Part shown: piece by piece, positions 18,523 to 28,099 of the stretch
Position numbering within the stretch: the first letter of the stretch is position 1
Layout: the number at the start of each line of letters is the position of its first letter
NCBI RefSeq assembly: GCF_002140175.1
Contig: NZ_NGMO01000003.1
Span: 54,941 to 105,793, forward strand
Direction of reading: 5' to 3'
DNA length: 50,853 bases
DNA from: Candidatus Enterococcus wittei
GTDB taxonomy: Bacteria; Bacillota; Bacilli; Lactobacillales; Enterococcaceae
Translations under genes and position numbers: made by a program
Notes under the pieces: generated by a model
Database searches by the model: none
What the model was told of the DNA's origin: nothing
The model's input: only the letters and a program-made list of their open reading frames with translations

Positions 18523-19621
18523 TTAAAGATGCATTTTTAGATACCCATCAATAAACATATCTAAATCCCCATCCATCACTGCTTGGACATTTCCGGTCTC
18601 GACATTCGTTCGATGGTCCTTGACCATTGAATAAGGATGGAATACATAAGACCGAATTTGTGAGCCCCAGCCGATCTCCATTTGTTCTCCTCGAAGAGCA
18701 GCAGCTTCTTGTTCCTTTTTCTCTACTTCTAATTGATAAAGTTTCGCTTTCAACATTCCCATTGCCTGTTCTCGGTTTTTAAGTTGAGAACGTTGGGCTT
18801 GACTAGCTACTACAGTACCTGTTGGAAGGTGGGTGATTCGTACAGCAGATTCCGTTTTGTTGATATGCTGTCCACCAGCCCCACTTGCACGATATGTGTC
18901 GATCTTCAAATCATCTGGATTGATATCTACATCTATCGTTTCATCTAACTCAGGCATCACATCAACAGAACAAAAAGAGGTATGACGACGTTTAGCTGAG
19001 TCAAAAGGTGAGATTCTAACTAAACGATGAACACCTTTTTCTGATTTTAGATAACCATAAGCATTGTGTCCTTTGATCAACAAGGTCACACTTTTAATCC
19101 CTGCTTCATCCCCTGCTTGATAATCTAACATTTCTACCTGATACCCATGTTGCTCTGCCCAACGAGTGTACATTCTTAATAACATACTTCCCCAGTCTTG
19201 TGATTCCGTTCCACCTGCGCCAGGATGTAACTCAACAATCGCATGATTCCGATCATACGGACCATCTAATAACATAGCTAATTCGTACGTAGCCATTGCT
19301 TCTTTTAATTTATTCATACGTGTCTGTGCTTCTTCTTGCATCTGTGGATCTGGTTCTTCTTGAAGCATCTCAACCATCAAATCTAATTCTTCCAGCTCAT
19401 GAGCTAATTCATTGAATTGATCATATGTTTCTTTTTTGGCATTGTTTTCATTGATTACTTTTTGTGCTTCTTCACTATTATCCCAAAAACCTGGTTCAGC
19501 CATTTTTGCTTCTGCTTCAGCAATATCTTCTTCCAGCTGATCTAAGTCAAAGAGACCTCCTAAAGCTTGTGACTTTTTCCTGCATTTCGGACAGGAGATT
19601 GCGAATTTCAGAAATTTCCAT
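18523..19621 (-). CDS. prfB: Peptide chain release factor 2, with programmed +1 frameshift
   Basis: RF2 recognises UGA and UAA stop codons. The first frame starts at the ATG at 19621 ([20 protein letters not shown]) and reaches an in-frame TGA at 19547-19549 after CTT. The site is AGG AGG TCT CTT TGA C: a Shine-Dalgarno-like AGGAGG just before a CTT-TGA slip site, the classic RF2 autoregulatory signal. A +1 shift continues as [20 protein letters not shown] to the stop at 18523, giving about 366 residues. The main frame has the SPF motif [15 protein letters not shown] and the catalytic GGQ in [14 protein letters not shown]. secA lies upstream and ftsEX downstream. Confidence 0.95.
19547..19563 (-). 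promoter_or_regulatory. prfB programmed frameshift site
   Basis: The minus-strand sequence AGGAGGTCTCTTTGAC provides an internal Shine-Dalgarno, a slippery CTT codon and a TGA read by RF2 itself. Low RF2 favours the +1 slip, so RF2 controls its own synthesis. Confidence 0.93.
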
Positions 19622-20092
19622 CGTTGTGTCCTTCTTTCTGTCTATGTTACATCATTTAGTCTATCAGAATACGGAGTGAACAAAAAGGGAAAACTGGTGG
19701 CAAGTTTGGCAATTGCTAGAGAAAACAATCTTATTGATCAAGTCAAGTTTTCTTTCTTAAAAAGCAACTTTAATACCTGGTTACTTTCTTCTTTTTTGTA
19801 TGGCACTTGTTTTTATCAGTCATTCCTTTTTTTGTACGTCCCATTTGATTCAATCATTTCATTTATTACTACTCGGAAATAAGCAGGGAACTCACAAAAA
19901 TCAAAAAAACAATTTTTGGAATTCCCTGCTTATCTAAAGTTGTGCGTGTTTCACTGCTCATGGAGCACACAATATGACCAATCGAAAATAGTACTAGCCT
20001 TTTCGGATGGTTGACTTGTTATCAAAAAATAGTATCTCTTACACTGTTCGACTTTAGAGCATTCAATGTCTCTGCTCTAATCTATTAATTGA
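19622..20092. other. Intergenic region between prfB and secA
   Basis: The 471-base gap contains two inverted repeats. One is a perfect 12-bp stem, ATAAGCAGGGAA/TTCCCTGCTTAT, at 19879-19933, with a further A/T-rich inner stem. The other is TTAGAGCA/TGCTCTAA at 20054-20080. Both lie downstream of secA; the first is the likelier terminator, although neither has a strong T-run on the minus strand. A 68-codon plus-strand frame here has no ribosome site or family resemblance. Confidence 0.5.
19879..19933 (-). terminator. Probable terminator of secA
   Basis: Perfect 12-bp arms ATAAGCAGGGAA and TTCCCTGCTTAT are separated by 31 bases that contain a second CAAAAAT/ATTTTTG pairing. The T-run is weak, hence moderate confidence. 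Confidence 0.55.
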
Positions 20093-22627
20093 TTAGTTTT
20101 CACCTTTTCCATGGCAGTTTTTGTATTTTTTTCCACTCCCACAAGGGCAAGGATCATTTCGTCCAACTTTATTCACTTTGACCGGCTGTGATTTAACATT
20201 TAAACGACTGTTATCTTTCGCATCACCCTCTGTCGGTTGAACCGGTGTCCCTTGAGAAACTTGTTCACGTTGGACATTTTGACGAATCTCTGCCTTCATA
20301 AAGATTCTTGTTACTTCGTATTCAATCGCTCCCACCATGTCTTCAAACATTTTATATCCTTCTGTTTGATATTCGACAAGTGGATTATTTTGTCCATAAG
20401 CCCGTAACCCGATTGATTGACGTAATTGGTCCATCGCATCAATATGATCTGTCCATTTGGAATCGACGACACGCAAGATCACGACTTTTTCAAATTCAAG
20501 TAACTGTTCTTTCCCATTCAATTGAGAAGCTTTAGTATTGAAGACTTCTTGCGCTTTTTCATACAAGTAGTCTTTCATTTGTTCTGGCGACTTACCGTCG
20601 AGATCGGCAAGTGAGATCTCATCTTCATGAACCAACGTACTACCAGCAAAATCCACGATTCCTTCAAGATTCCAATTTTCTTTTTCCAATTGAGTATGAG
20701 CATCAACTACACGACTGATCGTTCGTTTGACCATATTCATCAATGGTTGTGACAAACTAGACTCTTCCATGATGACATCTTGACGTTGTTTATAGATTAC
20801 TTCACGCTGTTCACGCATGACATCATCGTATTGCAAGACATTTTTACGTGTATCATAGTTATTTCCTTCCACACGTTTTTGTGCAGATTCTACTTGTTTT
20901 GTTAGCATCTTACTTTGGATGACCGCATCTTCTTCACCGATTTTCATCCGTTCCAAGAAAGCTTTGATTCTTTCTGAGCCAAAACGTTTCATCAAGTCAT
21001 CTTCTAAAGAAAGATAAAACTGTGACATCCCAGGATCTCCTTGACGACCGGAACGTCCACGTAACTGATTGTCGATACGTCTTGATTCATGACGTTCTGT
21101 TCCGATAACAGCTAAACCACCTAATTCTCGCACACCTAATCCAAGTTTGATATCAGTCCCACGACCAGCCATATTGGTAGCAATCGTAACTGCTCCCTTT
21201 TGACCGGCATTCATAATGATCTCCGCTTCTTTAAAGTGGTTTTTCGCATTCAAGACTTCATGAGGAATACGCTCACGATTCAACAGATCTGAAAGCAATT
21301 CTGATGTTTCGACTGCGACAGTACCCACCAGTACCGGTTGACCTTTACGGTAACGATCTTTAATGTCTTGGACTACGGCATTGAATTTGCTTGTTAAGGT
21401 TGGATAAAGCAAATCAGGACGATCATCACGAATAATCGGACGATTGGTTGGAATTTGGATAACTTGAATGTTATAGATTTCTCTAAATTCTTCTTCTTCT
21501 GTTTTGGCTGTACCGGTCATACCAGAAAGCTTTTTGTACATACGGAAATAGTTCTGGAACGTGATTGAAGCCATTGTTTTTGTTTCATCTTCGATCTCAA
21601 CGCCTTCTTTAGCTTCAATTGCTTGGTGCAAGCCATCTGAATAACGACGTCCGTCCATGATCCGACCAGTGAACTGATCAACGATCAACACTTTCCCTTC
21701 TTGGACAACATAATCAATATCAAGGATCATGATGTAATTAGCACGTAATGCTTGGTCGAGATGATGCGTCAAAGCAGAATTCTCAATATCATATAGGTTG
21801 TCTAGCCCAAATGTTTCTTCCGCTTTTTCGATACCAGCTTCGGTTAAACTGATTGTTTTTGATTGGACATCAATTTTATAATCTTCTTCTTCTTTCAAGC
21901 GTTTAACGAAATTATCTGCACGTGTATAAAGTGCTGTTGATTTTTCTGCTTGGCCAGATATGATCAATGGTGTTCTTGCTTCATCAATCAAAATTGAGTC
22001 AACTTCGTCGACGATCGCATAATTCAATGGTCGTTGAACCATTTGATGACGGTAAACCACCATATTATCTCTTAGATAATCAAACCCTAATTCATTATTC
22101 GTACTGTACGTGATATCACAGTTATATGCTTCACGTTTTTCATCGGATGATTTTGAATTGAGGTTCAAACCAACTGTTAATCCTAAAAAGTTGTATAATT
22201 CACCCATTTCAGAAGAGTCACGTGTGGATAAGTATTCATTGACTGTAACTACGTGGACACCTTCACCTGTCAGAGCATTTAAATAAACGGGCATAGTAGC
22301 AGTTAAAGTTTTACCTTCACCTGTGCGCATTTCAGGGATATTTCCATCATGAAGCACGATCCCACCCATTAATTGGACAGGATAAGGATATAATCCTAAA
22401 ACACGTTTAGCTCCTTCACGAACCACTGCAAACGCTTCAGGCAGTAATTGATCCAAAGTTTCACCTTTTTTATATCTTTCTTTAAATTCATTTGTTTTTG
22501 CTTGTAGTTGTTCATCTGTTAATGCTGCCATTTCATCAGCATGAGATTCAATTATTTTAACAATACTTTCTAGACGTTTTAGTTCTTTCTTATCATTTTC
22601 GATAAGTGAACGAATAAAATTGGCCAT
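20093..22627 (-). CDS. secA: Preprotein translocase ATPase SecA
   Basis: SecA drives secretory proteins through SecYEG using ATP. The start at 22627 ([20 protein letters not shown]) matches homologues and follows an AAGGAG site; an ATG 11 codons upstream has no site. The 844 residues include Walker A in [14 protein letters not shown], the DEAD-type [16 protein letters not shown], helicase motifs [13 protein letters not shown] and [13 protein letters not shown], the helical scaffold, and the C-terminal zinc motif [15 protein letters not shown] promoter candidate lies at 22682-22710. secG is at 43690, far from this gene. Confidence 0.97.
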   Translation of the reverse strand: MANFIRSLIENDKKELKRLESIVKIIESHADEMAALTDEQLQAKTNEFKERYKKGETLDQLLPEAFAVVREGAKRVLGLYPYPVQLMGGIVLHDGNIPEMRTGEGKTLTATMPVYLNALTGEGVHVVTVNEYLSTRDSSEMGELYNFLGLTVGLNLNSKSSDEKREAYNCDITYSTNNELGFDYLRDNMVVYRHQMVQRPLNYAIVDEVDSILIDEARTPLIISGQAEKSTALYTRADNFVKRLKEEEDYKIDVQSKTISLTEAGIEKAEETFGLDNLYDIENSALTHHLDQALRANYIMILDIDYVVQEGKVLIVDQFTGRIMDGRRYSDGLHQAIEAKEGVEIEDETKTMASITFQNYFRMYKKLSGMTGTAKTEEEEFREIYNIQVIQIPTNRPIIRDDRPDLLYPTLTSKFNAVVQDIKDRYRKGQPVLVGTVAVETSELLSDLLNRERIPHEVLNAKNHFKEAEIIMNAGQKGAVTIATNMAGRGTDIKLGLGVRELGGLAVIGTERHESRRIDNQLRGRSGRQGDPGMSQFYLSLEDDLMKRFGSERIKAFLERMKIGEEDAVIQSKMLTKQVESAQKRVEGNNYDTRKNVLQYDDVMREQREVIYKQRQDVIMEESSLSQPLMNMVKRTISRVVDAHTQLEKENWNLEGIVDFAGSTLVHEDEISLADLDGKSPEQMKDYLYEKAQEVFNTKASQLNGKEQLLEFEKVVILRVVDSKWTDHIDAMDQLRQSIGLRAYGQNNPLVEYQTEGYKMFEDMVGAIEYEVTRIFMKAEIRQNVQREQVSQGTPVQPTEGDAKDNSRLNVKSQPVKVNKVGRNDPCPCGSGKKYKNCHGKGEN

Positions 22628-22681
22628 GCGCTGTGTAATCTCCTTTTTTATATAATCCATACTATGTAGATTCTATTTTCT

Positions 22682-22710
22682 ATTTTATCATTAGTTATCC
22701 ATAATTGAAA
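22682..22710 (-). promoter_or_regulatory. Candidate secA promoter
   Basis: On the minus strand TTTCAA at 22705-22710, 17-base spacer, and TAAAAT at 22682-22687 with the extended -10 TG one base upstream. It lies about 55 bases before the chosen start codon. Confidence 0.5.
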
Positions 22711-22774
22711 TAACTTAAGTCAATTAATATGAGAACTTCATAATAATTTCATATTTATCTCGGATAAAACAAGG

Positions 22775-22816
22775 TAAAAAAGAACTTGCAGCTTCCAATA
22801 CTGGAAACTGCAAGTT
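22775..22816 (-). terminator. Terminator of hpf
   Basis: Minus strand: AACTTGCAG-TTTCC pairs with GGAA-GCTGCAAGTT around a short loop, followed by CTTTTTT. It directly follows the hpf stop codon. Confidence 0.85.
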
Positions 22817-22843
22817 TATTATTTGTTTAGATTTCGTTATTTA

Positions 22844-23395
22844 TCAATCGGTTTCAATCAACCCATATTTACCATCTTTACGACGGTAAACAATGCTGAT
22901 TCCGTTTGTTTCCGCATCTTCAAAGATGAAGAAGTTATGACCTAGCATGTTCATTTGCAAAACAGCTTCTTCACTGTCCATTGGTTTCAATGATAAACGT
23001 TTTGTACGAACAATATCTAGTTCTGACTCGTTTTCTTCCTCTTCTTCGTTGTTAAACAACACTGCTGCATCAGCCGTGTTTAGACCAGTTTCACGAGATT
23101 TGCGATTGATCTTTGTTTTAAATTTGCGGATTTGACGTTCCAATTTATCAACAACCAAATCAATACTTGCGTATAGATCAGGTGAAGTTTCTTCAGCACG
23201 TAATACTAAATAAGGTAATGGAATCGTAACTTCCACTTTTGCTGTTTTTTCAGTATAAACTTTTAAATTAACATGCGCCGTCGCATCGGGAGCATCACTG
23301 AAATAGCGTTCTAATTTTCCTACTTTTTTCTCAACATAGTCACGAATCGCTTCAGTTACTTCGATATTTTCGCCGCGTACATTATATCTAAACAT
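22844..23395 (-). CDS. hpf: Ribosome hibernation-promoting factor, long form
   Basis: Long HPF binds the 30S subunit and dimerises 70S ribosomes into inactive 100S particles in stationary phase. The 183-residue protein has the N-terminal HPF/RaiA fold (FRYNVRGENIEVTEAIRDYV, then KVEVTIPLPYLVLRAEE) to about residue 100. An acidic linker follows, then the C-terminal dimerisation domain (VRTKRLSLKPMDSEEAVLQM). The length marks it as the long form usual in Firmicutes. The start has AAAGGGG upstream and a good promoter lies at 23464-23492. Confidence 0.95.
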   Translation of the reverse strand: MFRYNVRGENIEVTEAIRDYVEKKVGKLERYFSDAPDATAHVNLKVYTEKTAKVEVTIPLPYLVLRAEETSPDLYASIDLVVDKLERQIRKFKTKINRKSRETGLNTADAAVLFNNEEEEENESELDIVRTKRLSLKPMDSEEAVLQMNMLGHNFFIFEDAETNGISIVYRRKDGKYGLIETD

Positions 23396-23463
23396 AAAAA
23401 CTACCCCTTTCGTCTACCACAGTCAAGAAGGAGAAGGACCACTCTTTCCCTCTTCTTAATTAT

Positions 23464-23492
23464 ATTATATCGAACTCTACTACTTTTGCAAA
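23464..23492 (-). promoter_or_regulatory. Candidate hpf promoter
   Basis: Minus strand: TTTGCA at 23487-23492, 17 bases, TATAAT at 23464-23469. The -10 is perfect, and a second TATAAT-like sequence overlaps downstream. It lies about 70 bases upstream of the start codon. Confidence 0.65.
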
Positions 23493-23529
23493 CTAAATCG
23501 CTGTCAAAAACATGTGTTTCCATACAAAC

Positions 23530-24243
23530 TCAACGTGCTAACGAAAAGCTTTGGATCTCTTGAGGTGCATTTCGTATTAAGCAACTTGCTCCGTGAAAGA
23601 TGGTCTGGCCAGTCGTATAAACATCATCGATCAAAAGAATCTTTTGATTTGTCACATCAATTGATTGATTGGTGAATTCAAACGGTTGTGGCATCGATAG
23701 CCTTTGTTCTCTCGTCTTTTTAGATTGAGCTGGTAAATGTTTTTTGCGAACTAACAGTTCCTGAAAGGGAAGATCAGCTGCAATGAGCATTTCACTGACT
23801 TGGTTGAATCCTCTTTCACTTATCCGCTCAGCTGACAGTGGGATCGGGCAATAAATAAAATCTGGATACATTTTTTTTAATTGCTGCCATTCACCGACAA
23901 AACTTTTAGCTAACCGAATATCTCCAATAAACTTGTACTGTTTCAACCACTGTTGAAATGGTTCATCATACTTAAAAAAGGCACGATGACAAAAAGGGTA
24001 TTCAGGATACTGCTTTTTCCATTGCAAGCAATCTTTACAGTACCATATAGTTGTGTCGTTATTTTTAACTATTTGTTGTAATGGATCTACCTTCTGACAC
24101 CCCTCACAGCCTTGATCAACTGGTAGACTGTGAAAAAACGAGCGACACTCTTCACACATACCAGAACCCACCTTCGACCACCTGAAAATTTCACTGATTT
24201 TAAGGTTTCTTATTTGTAGTTTTTTACAATAAACACATTTCAC
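23530..24243 (-). CDS. comFC: ComFC-family phosphoribosyltransferase-like competence protein
   Basis: ComFC works with the ComFA helicase in DNA uptake; it has a phosphoribosyltransferase fold. The 237-residue protein begins with cysteine pairs of a zinc ribbon (CVYCKK, CEECRSFFH, CEGCQK, CKDC) and ends with the PRTase loop ILLIDDVYTTGQT. Its start overlaps the end of comFA by 20 bases, so translation is coupled. Enterococci are not known to be readily transformable, so the biological use is uncertain, but the gene is intact. Confidence 0.9.
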   Translation of the reverse strand: MKCVYCKKLQIRNLKISEIFRWSKVGSGMCEECRSFFHSLPVDQGCEGCQKVDPLQQIVKNNDTTIWYCKDCLQWKKQYPEYPFCHRAFFKYDEPFQQWLKQYKFIGDIRLAKSFVGEWQQLKKMYPDFIYCPIPLSAERISERGFNQVSEMLIAADLPFQELLVRKKHLPAQSKKTREQRLSMPQPFEFTNQSIDVTNQKILLIDDVYTTGQTIFHGASCLIRNAPQEIQSFSLAR

Positions 24244-25555
24244 AGCGTTGTTCCTTTCCTTTTTTGTTCATTTGTTTGATTTCTTGACAAGCTTTAACGA
24301 TCGCTTTTGTTTTCTCTTCGTATAAAAAGTAGACTTTACTATTTGTGAACTTCCCTTTACGATCAGCCCTACCAGCAATTTGCACGAGGGAAGATTTTGT
24401 GAAAACTTGGTGATCGGCTCCTAATACAATCACAGAGATTCGTTCGAAAGTGACCCCCCTTTCTAAAATCAAGGTCGTCAAAAAAATATCGTACTTTTGA
24501 TTTCGCATCCTCCGTACTTTTTGCGAACGATCATTATCTTTTGATGAAGCAGCTGTGATCCTAAAAGGGAGTTGTTGTTGCAAAACTTGCTCAAGTTGAT
24601 TCATCAAATGGATACTCGGACAAAACAGTAATAGATGATTCTCTTTCACTAGCTGATGGATCAACTGGATCAATGTTTTATTCTTCCGTGGATGCAAACA
24701 ATTTTTCCGCCAATTATTCCAAAAATAATTAATTGGTTCAGGTAATAAACGTTGATGAAAACGCAAAGCTAGGTGATGAAGTTCAAATGTTCCCCTTACC
24801 TTTTGTAGTAAATGATCATCAGGAGTGGCACTTAAATAAATCAATTGTCCTTCAGATCCAAGCGCTGTTTCTACCGCATACGCTAATCCTGAATCACCGG
24901 TAAACGGAAAGGCATCTACTTCATCAATCACTAGTAAATCAAAAGCTTGATAAAACCGATATAATTGGTGGGTCGTACAAATCACCAGTGTGCTGTAATC
25001 GTAAGCTTCCTTCCTTTTTCCATGGAGCAAGCGGATTGATTCATTCGGAAAAACTTGTCTGAAGCGTAGAAACAATTCATTACAGACATCTAGCCTTGGA
25101 GAGGCGATTCCCACTCTCCCCCCTTGCTCTAACACCTGTTTGACACTTGCATAAAGCATCTCTGTTTTACCAGCACCCGTTACTGCCCAGACAAAATGAT
25201 GGCGCTTTAAGTGAGATTGAACTAATCTTTCTGAAATACTTTTTTGTAAAGGAGTCAACGTCTTAGACCATTCGAATTTGACGATCCTTGGTATTTCTTT
25301 CGGTTGTTCAAATAAATAAAGATCCTGTTGGCTGTCGCAACGTCCTAAAAAAAGACAATGAGGGCAATAAAAAAAAGTAGCACTGATTTTTGCTTCATTT
25401 AATCGTGTGCTTGTCCCACAGCGATTACAGTATAGTTCTTTTTTCTTTACTGTAACAGAATCTATCATTTGGTGATCTACAAAAGGCAACCAAGCCCTTT
25501 CTTCCTCTACTTCTCTTGTAAGTAATCTTCTATCATATAAATTTTTTTTGCTCAT
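24224..25555 (-). CDS. comFA: ComFA-family DNA helicase/translocase
   Basis: ComFA is an ATP-driven motor thought to pull single-stranded DNA into the cell during transformation. The 443-residue protein has an N-terminal four-cysteine zinc motif (CNRCG ... CPHC), Walker A VTGAGKTEM, DEAD-type VIDEVDAFPF, motif III YLSATPDD and the helicase C domain ending in QIAGRADRKG. The start has a GGAGGG site. It overlaps comFC. Confidence 0.92.
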   Translation of the reverse strand: MSKKNLYDRRLLTREVEEERAWLPFVDHQMIDSVTVKKKELYCNRCGTSTRLNEAKISATFFYCPHCLFLGRCDSQQDLYLFEQPKEIPRIVKFEWSKTLTPLQKSISERLVQSHLKRHHFVWAVTGAGKTEMLYASVKQVLEQGGRVGIASPRLDVCNELFLRFRQVFPNESIRLLHGKRKEAYDYSTLVICTTHQLYRFYQAFDLLVIDEVDAFPFTGDSGLAYAVETALGSEGQLIYLSATPDDHLLQKVRGTFELHHLALRFHQRLLPEPINYFWNNWRKNCLHPRKNKTLIQLIHQLVKENHLLLFCPSIHLMNQLEQVLQQQLPFRITAASSKDNDRSQKVRRMRNQKYDIFLTTLILERGVTFERISVIVLGADHQVFTKSSLVQIAGRADRKGKFTNSKVYFLYEEKTKAIVKACQEIKQMNKKGKEQRCEMCLL

Positions 25556-25609
25556 TGATTTCCCTCCACAAGATATATACGAAAAACGAAGCAGACAGAG
25601 TTATTTTTG

Positions 25610-25676
25610 AGCAAAAAAAAAACCGGTAAATCACGAAAATGATCTCTTATTTTCGGATGTTACGGTTTGCTTTTTT
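25610..25676 (-). terminator. Terminator downstream of the 25706-25993 gene
   Basis: Minus strand: AACCGTAACATCCGAAAAT pairs with ATTTTCGTGATTTACCGGTT around an eight-base loop, followed by ten T. It separates the small gene from comFA. Confidence 0.85.
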
Positions 25677-25705
25677 AGTTTATTTCATCGAGTGTGCGAT
25701 TCATT

Positions 25706-25993
25706 TCAATCAAATAACCAGCTTGATTTTACTAGTTGGTTAAAAACGACATACTCTTTTTTTAAATTGATGACCACGACTTCATATCCCGCATTCAGCC
25801 AGCCATAAGCTCCTTTTTCTGGATGCTTGTAATCATTCGCCCACCAATCCGTACTTTCTCTTGCAGTCTTAGGTAAGCCACTACTTGGAAAAAGCAATTC
25901 ATCAAATTGTGTAAAGGTTAATGTGATTTGGGAACCCCCGTTTGTTTTTAAATAATGTGTGATCACATCATATTTCTTTACCCGCTCTTTCAT
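25706..25993 (-). CDS. DUF7662-like small protein
   Basis: I use the ATG at 25993 (MKERVKKYDVITHYLKT), which has an AAAGGGG site 7-8 bases upstream; this gives 95 residues. The core pattern FDELLFPSSGLPKTARESTDWWAN followed by WLNAGYEV and VVINLKKEYVVFNQ resembles a widespread short domain with invariant 'LPxxAR...WW.N...WL.AG', which I associate with DUF7662. No biochemical role is known to me. It is a single-gene unit with a strong terminator, divergent from the YigZ-family gene at 26131. Confidence 0.65.
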   Translation of the reverse strand: MKERVKKYDVITHYLKTNGGSQITLTFTQFDELLFPSSGLPKTARESTDWWANDYKHPEKGAYGWLNAGYEVVVINLKKEYVVFNQLVKSSWLFD

Positions 25994-26130
25994 GTTAGCT
26001 TTCCCCTTTCTTTTCTTTATTATCTTATAATCCCTCGGTTGTGCAACTACTATCCCTATTGAAAGGAGCAACGAACTTCTTTATACTTGTTCACAGAGTG
26101 TCAGTAGAATAGATGAAAGAAGTGAATTTT

Positions 26131-26775
26131 ATGTTAGAACGTTATCGGACGATTAAAGAAGACGGTCAAAGCGAAATCGAGATCAAAAAATCGCGTTTTA
26201 TCTGTTCGCTGAAACGTGTCCAAACGGAAGAAGAAGCTAAAGACTTTATTCAAGGGTTAAAAAAAACACACTGGAAAGCAAATCACAATTGCAGTGCCTT
26301 TGTGATCGGTGAGAAAAATGAGATCCAACGTAGCAGTGATGATGGTGAACCTAGTGGAACTGCCGGAGTTCCCATATTAGAAGTCCTTAAAAAAAATGAG
26401 TTGATCAATGTGGCAGCAGTGGTTACACGCTATTTTGGCGGTACCAAACTTGGTGCTGGTGGATTGATTCGGGCATATGCACATGCGGTTTCTCATGCTA
26501 TAAAAGAAGTGGGCATAGTAGAAGGTCGATTGCAAAAAGAAATTTCTTTAGCTCTTTCATATCCACAATTAGGAAAAGTCGAAAATTTTCTTGAGCTTCA
26601 ACAAGTGACCGTAAAAGAAATCCTTTATACCGATAAAGTAAACATTAGTTGTATGATCAATCAAAAAGAAGTCGATTCTTTTAAAGACTCTGTGATCGAA
26701 CTCTTAAGCGGCCAAGTGGCTTTTACAGAAGGTCCCGTTTCATATCATGAACAACAGATTCAGCTAGAAAATTAA
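26131..26775 (+). CDS. YigZ/IMPACT-family protein (YvyE-like)
   Basis: The 214-residue protein (start MLERYRTIKEDGQSEI at 26131) contains the UPF0029/IMPACT N-terminal domain with KSRFICSLKRVQTEEEA, NHNCSAFVIG, the signature DDGEPSGTAGVPILEVLKK and VTRYFGGTKLGAGGLIRAYA. A ferredoxin-like C-terminal domain of about 70 residues follows. Family members interact with ribosome or nucleotide-linked processes; the exact role is unsettled. An ATG six codons earlier exists, but homologues begin at this Met. It is one of the few plus-strand core genes here. Confidence 0.92.
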   Translation: MLERYRTIKEDGQSEIEIKKSRFICSLKRVQTEEEAKDFIQGLKKTHWKANHNCSAFVIGEKNEIQRSSDDGEPSGTAGVPILEVLKKNELINVAAVVTRYFGGTKLGAGGLIRAYAHAVSHAIKEVGIVEGRLQKEISLALSYPQLGKVENFLELQQVTVKEILYTDKVNISCMINQKEVDSFKDSVIELLSGQVAFTEGPVSYHEQQIQLEN

Positions 26776-26787
26776 ATTTTTTTCAAT

Positions 26788-26834
26788 TAAACCAGAGAAG
26801 AAAAAGTAACTATTACCTTCTTTCTCTGGTTTAA
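26788..26834. terminator. Terminator between the convergent YigZ and GntR genes
   Basis: TTAAACCAGAGAA and TTCTCTGGTTTAA form a 13-bp stem around a ~20-base loop that includes a further GAAG/CTTC pairing. It can serve both convergent genes; T-runs are modest. Confidence 0.6.
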
Positions 26835-26940
26835 TTTGCGTCATTTCTGTCAATCCACTTATTGATCCAATCAGCTTGTCACCTATAAAAAATGGTGTTC
26901 TGAATCATGAAAGCTAAAACACTCACTTTTTTATGACCAC

Positions 26941-27648
26941 TTATCTTTCCAAATAAAATTCAAATCGATCACCAACATATTGTGTTCGTACATATTCAAA
27001 AGGCGTCCCATCTTCAAAGTACGAAATCTGACGCAATCTTAACACCGCATCACCACGTTTTACATCTAGATATTCAGCGATTTTTTCAGAAGCTAGAATC
27101 GCTGAAATCGTTTGATTCGCCGCACCAATCTTATTGCCACCTTTTTCTTCCAAGATCCGATAAAGCGATTCAGTGATTTCTGCTTTGCTGTAACCATCAA
27201 TAATCGATTGAGGAATACTTGCAATTTCAAAGCAAATCGGAATGTCATCTGCAAAGCGTATACGTTCCATTCGTAAGATCGTATCCTCTTTTGATAGCTG
27301 AAGCTTTTCCATCTCACTAGAGCTGGGAGAAGTCAAGAAATAGGAAATCGTCCGACTAGACGGTACTCGGTTTTGAGATTCCATGATTTCAGTAAAACTA
27401 GTGGCTCCAGACATTTTTTCTTGCACTTTTTCTCGCGCCACATAGGTCCCAGAACCAATTTTTCTTTCTAAGATCCCCTCATCTGCTAAATTTTGAATTG
27501 CCTGACGTAAAGTCATTCGGCTGACATTGAATTTAATAGCAAGTTCTCTTTCTGAAGGGAGGCGATCACCAATTTTCCAGACACCTTGTTCGATTTCACT
27601 TTTAAGTTGATCATGAATTTGTATATATACCGGTAATTGATTCGACAT
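26941..27648 (-). CDS. GntR/HutC-family transcriptional regulator with UTRA domain
   Basis: The 235-residue protein has an N-terminal winged helix with the GntR signature DRLPSERELAIKFNVSRMTLR and the wing GSGTYVA (residues ~10-72). A HutC/UTRA effector domain follows (residues ~90-230), recognisable by ILRMERIRFADDIPICFE and DAVLRLRQISYFEDGTPFEY. Members sense sugar phosphates or other metabolites. NagR/YvoA-like control of amino-sugar genes is one option, but there is no such gene next to it. The start has an AAAGGACGG site. A palindrome in its own promoter suggests autorepression. Confidence 0.9.
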   Translation of the reverse strand: MSNQLPVYIQIHDQLKSEIEQGVWKIGDRLPSERELAIKFNVSRMTLRQAIQNLADEGILERKIGSGTYVAREKVQEKMSGATSFTEIMESQNRVPSSRTISYFLTSPSSSEMEKLQLSKEDTILRMERIRFADDIPICFEIASIPQSIIDGYSKAEITESLYRILEEKGGNKIGAANQTISAILASEKIAEYLDVKRGDAVLRLRQISYFEDGTPFEYVRTQYVGDRFEFYLER

Positions 27649-27676
27649 AACGTATATCCGTCCTTTCGTTTCCTTT

Positions 27677-27705
27677 ATTATAACTGGTATATACCTGATT
27701 CACAA
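27677..27705 (-). promoter_or_regulatory. Promoter of the GntR gene with embedded operator-like palindrome
   Basis: Minus strand: TTGTGA at 27700-27705, 17 bases, TATAAT at 27677-27682. The spacer contains AGGTATATACCAGT, centred on the palindrome GGTATATACC (27686-27695). This matches the general T-x-TATA-x-A type site of HutC-family regulators, and binding there would block RNA polymerase. Confidence 0.65.
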
Positions 27706-27772
27706 CAAAAAAACGTTTAAGTTGCGTACCATACACCTTTCTTTATCATCTCTAGACACTTTTGCCTCTCAA

Positions 27773-27937
27773 TCAAAAAAGGTTCGAACAAAGGTTAACG
27801 AGCTGGTATACTCCTCTATTGAGGGAGTTGTAAGCTTCATTCCAATCTTTTTTTGATTGTTCTTTTTTAAGCTCCATCATTCTAAAATTAATAAAGACGG
27901 CATCTTTAGGAAAGCCGTGAATAAGCTTGTGGTCCAT
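27773..27937 (-). CDS. Possible small protein, 54 residues
   Basis: A frame from the ATG at 27937 (MDHKLIHGFPKDAVFINF) to a TGA at 27773. A weak GAGAAGG motif directly precedes the start, too close to be ideal. I recognise no family. It may be a spurious frame or a gene remnant; it is the only plausible coding signal in the gap between gntR and the 56-residue gene. Confidence 0.22.
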   Translation of the reverse strand: MDHKLIHGFPKDAVFINFRMMELKKEQSKKDWNEAYNSLNRGVYQLVNLCSNLF

Positions 27938-28045
27938 CCTTCTCTCATACAAAATTCACCAGATAATAAAATGATGATGGTTTAATTTTTACTAGTCAAA
28001 TGTGGTTAAGTGTAGATTTTTTTGCTTATTTTACCAAGATTAAAT

Positions 28046-28096
28046 AACAAAAACTCCAAAAATCACTAAATTGGGTGAATTTCAGAGTTTTTGTTA
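28046..28096 (-). terminator. Terminator of the 56-residue gene
   Basis: AACAAAAACTC and GAGTTTTTGTT form perfect 11-bp arms with further inner pairing (GAAATTCAC/GTGATTTTT). It lies immediately after the stop codon at 28100. Confidence 0.75.
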
Positions 28097-28099
28097 TTA

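Noticed and set aside
19676-19882. A 68-codon plus-strand frame between prfB and secA
   Set aside because: No ribosome site, AT-rich, overlaps the terminator zone and has no recognisable pattern.
25556-25600. Competence (ComX/SigH) box upstream of comFA
   Set aside because: TTTTTCGTATATAT is only loosely like the TACGAATA box; not enough to call.
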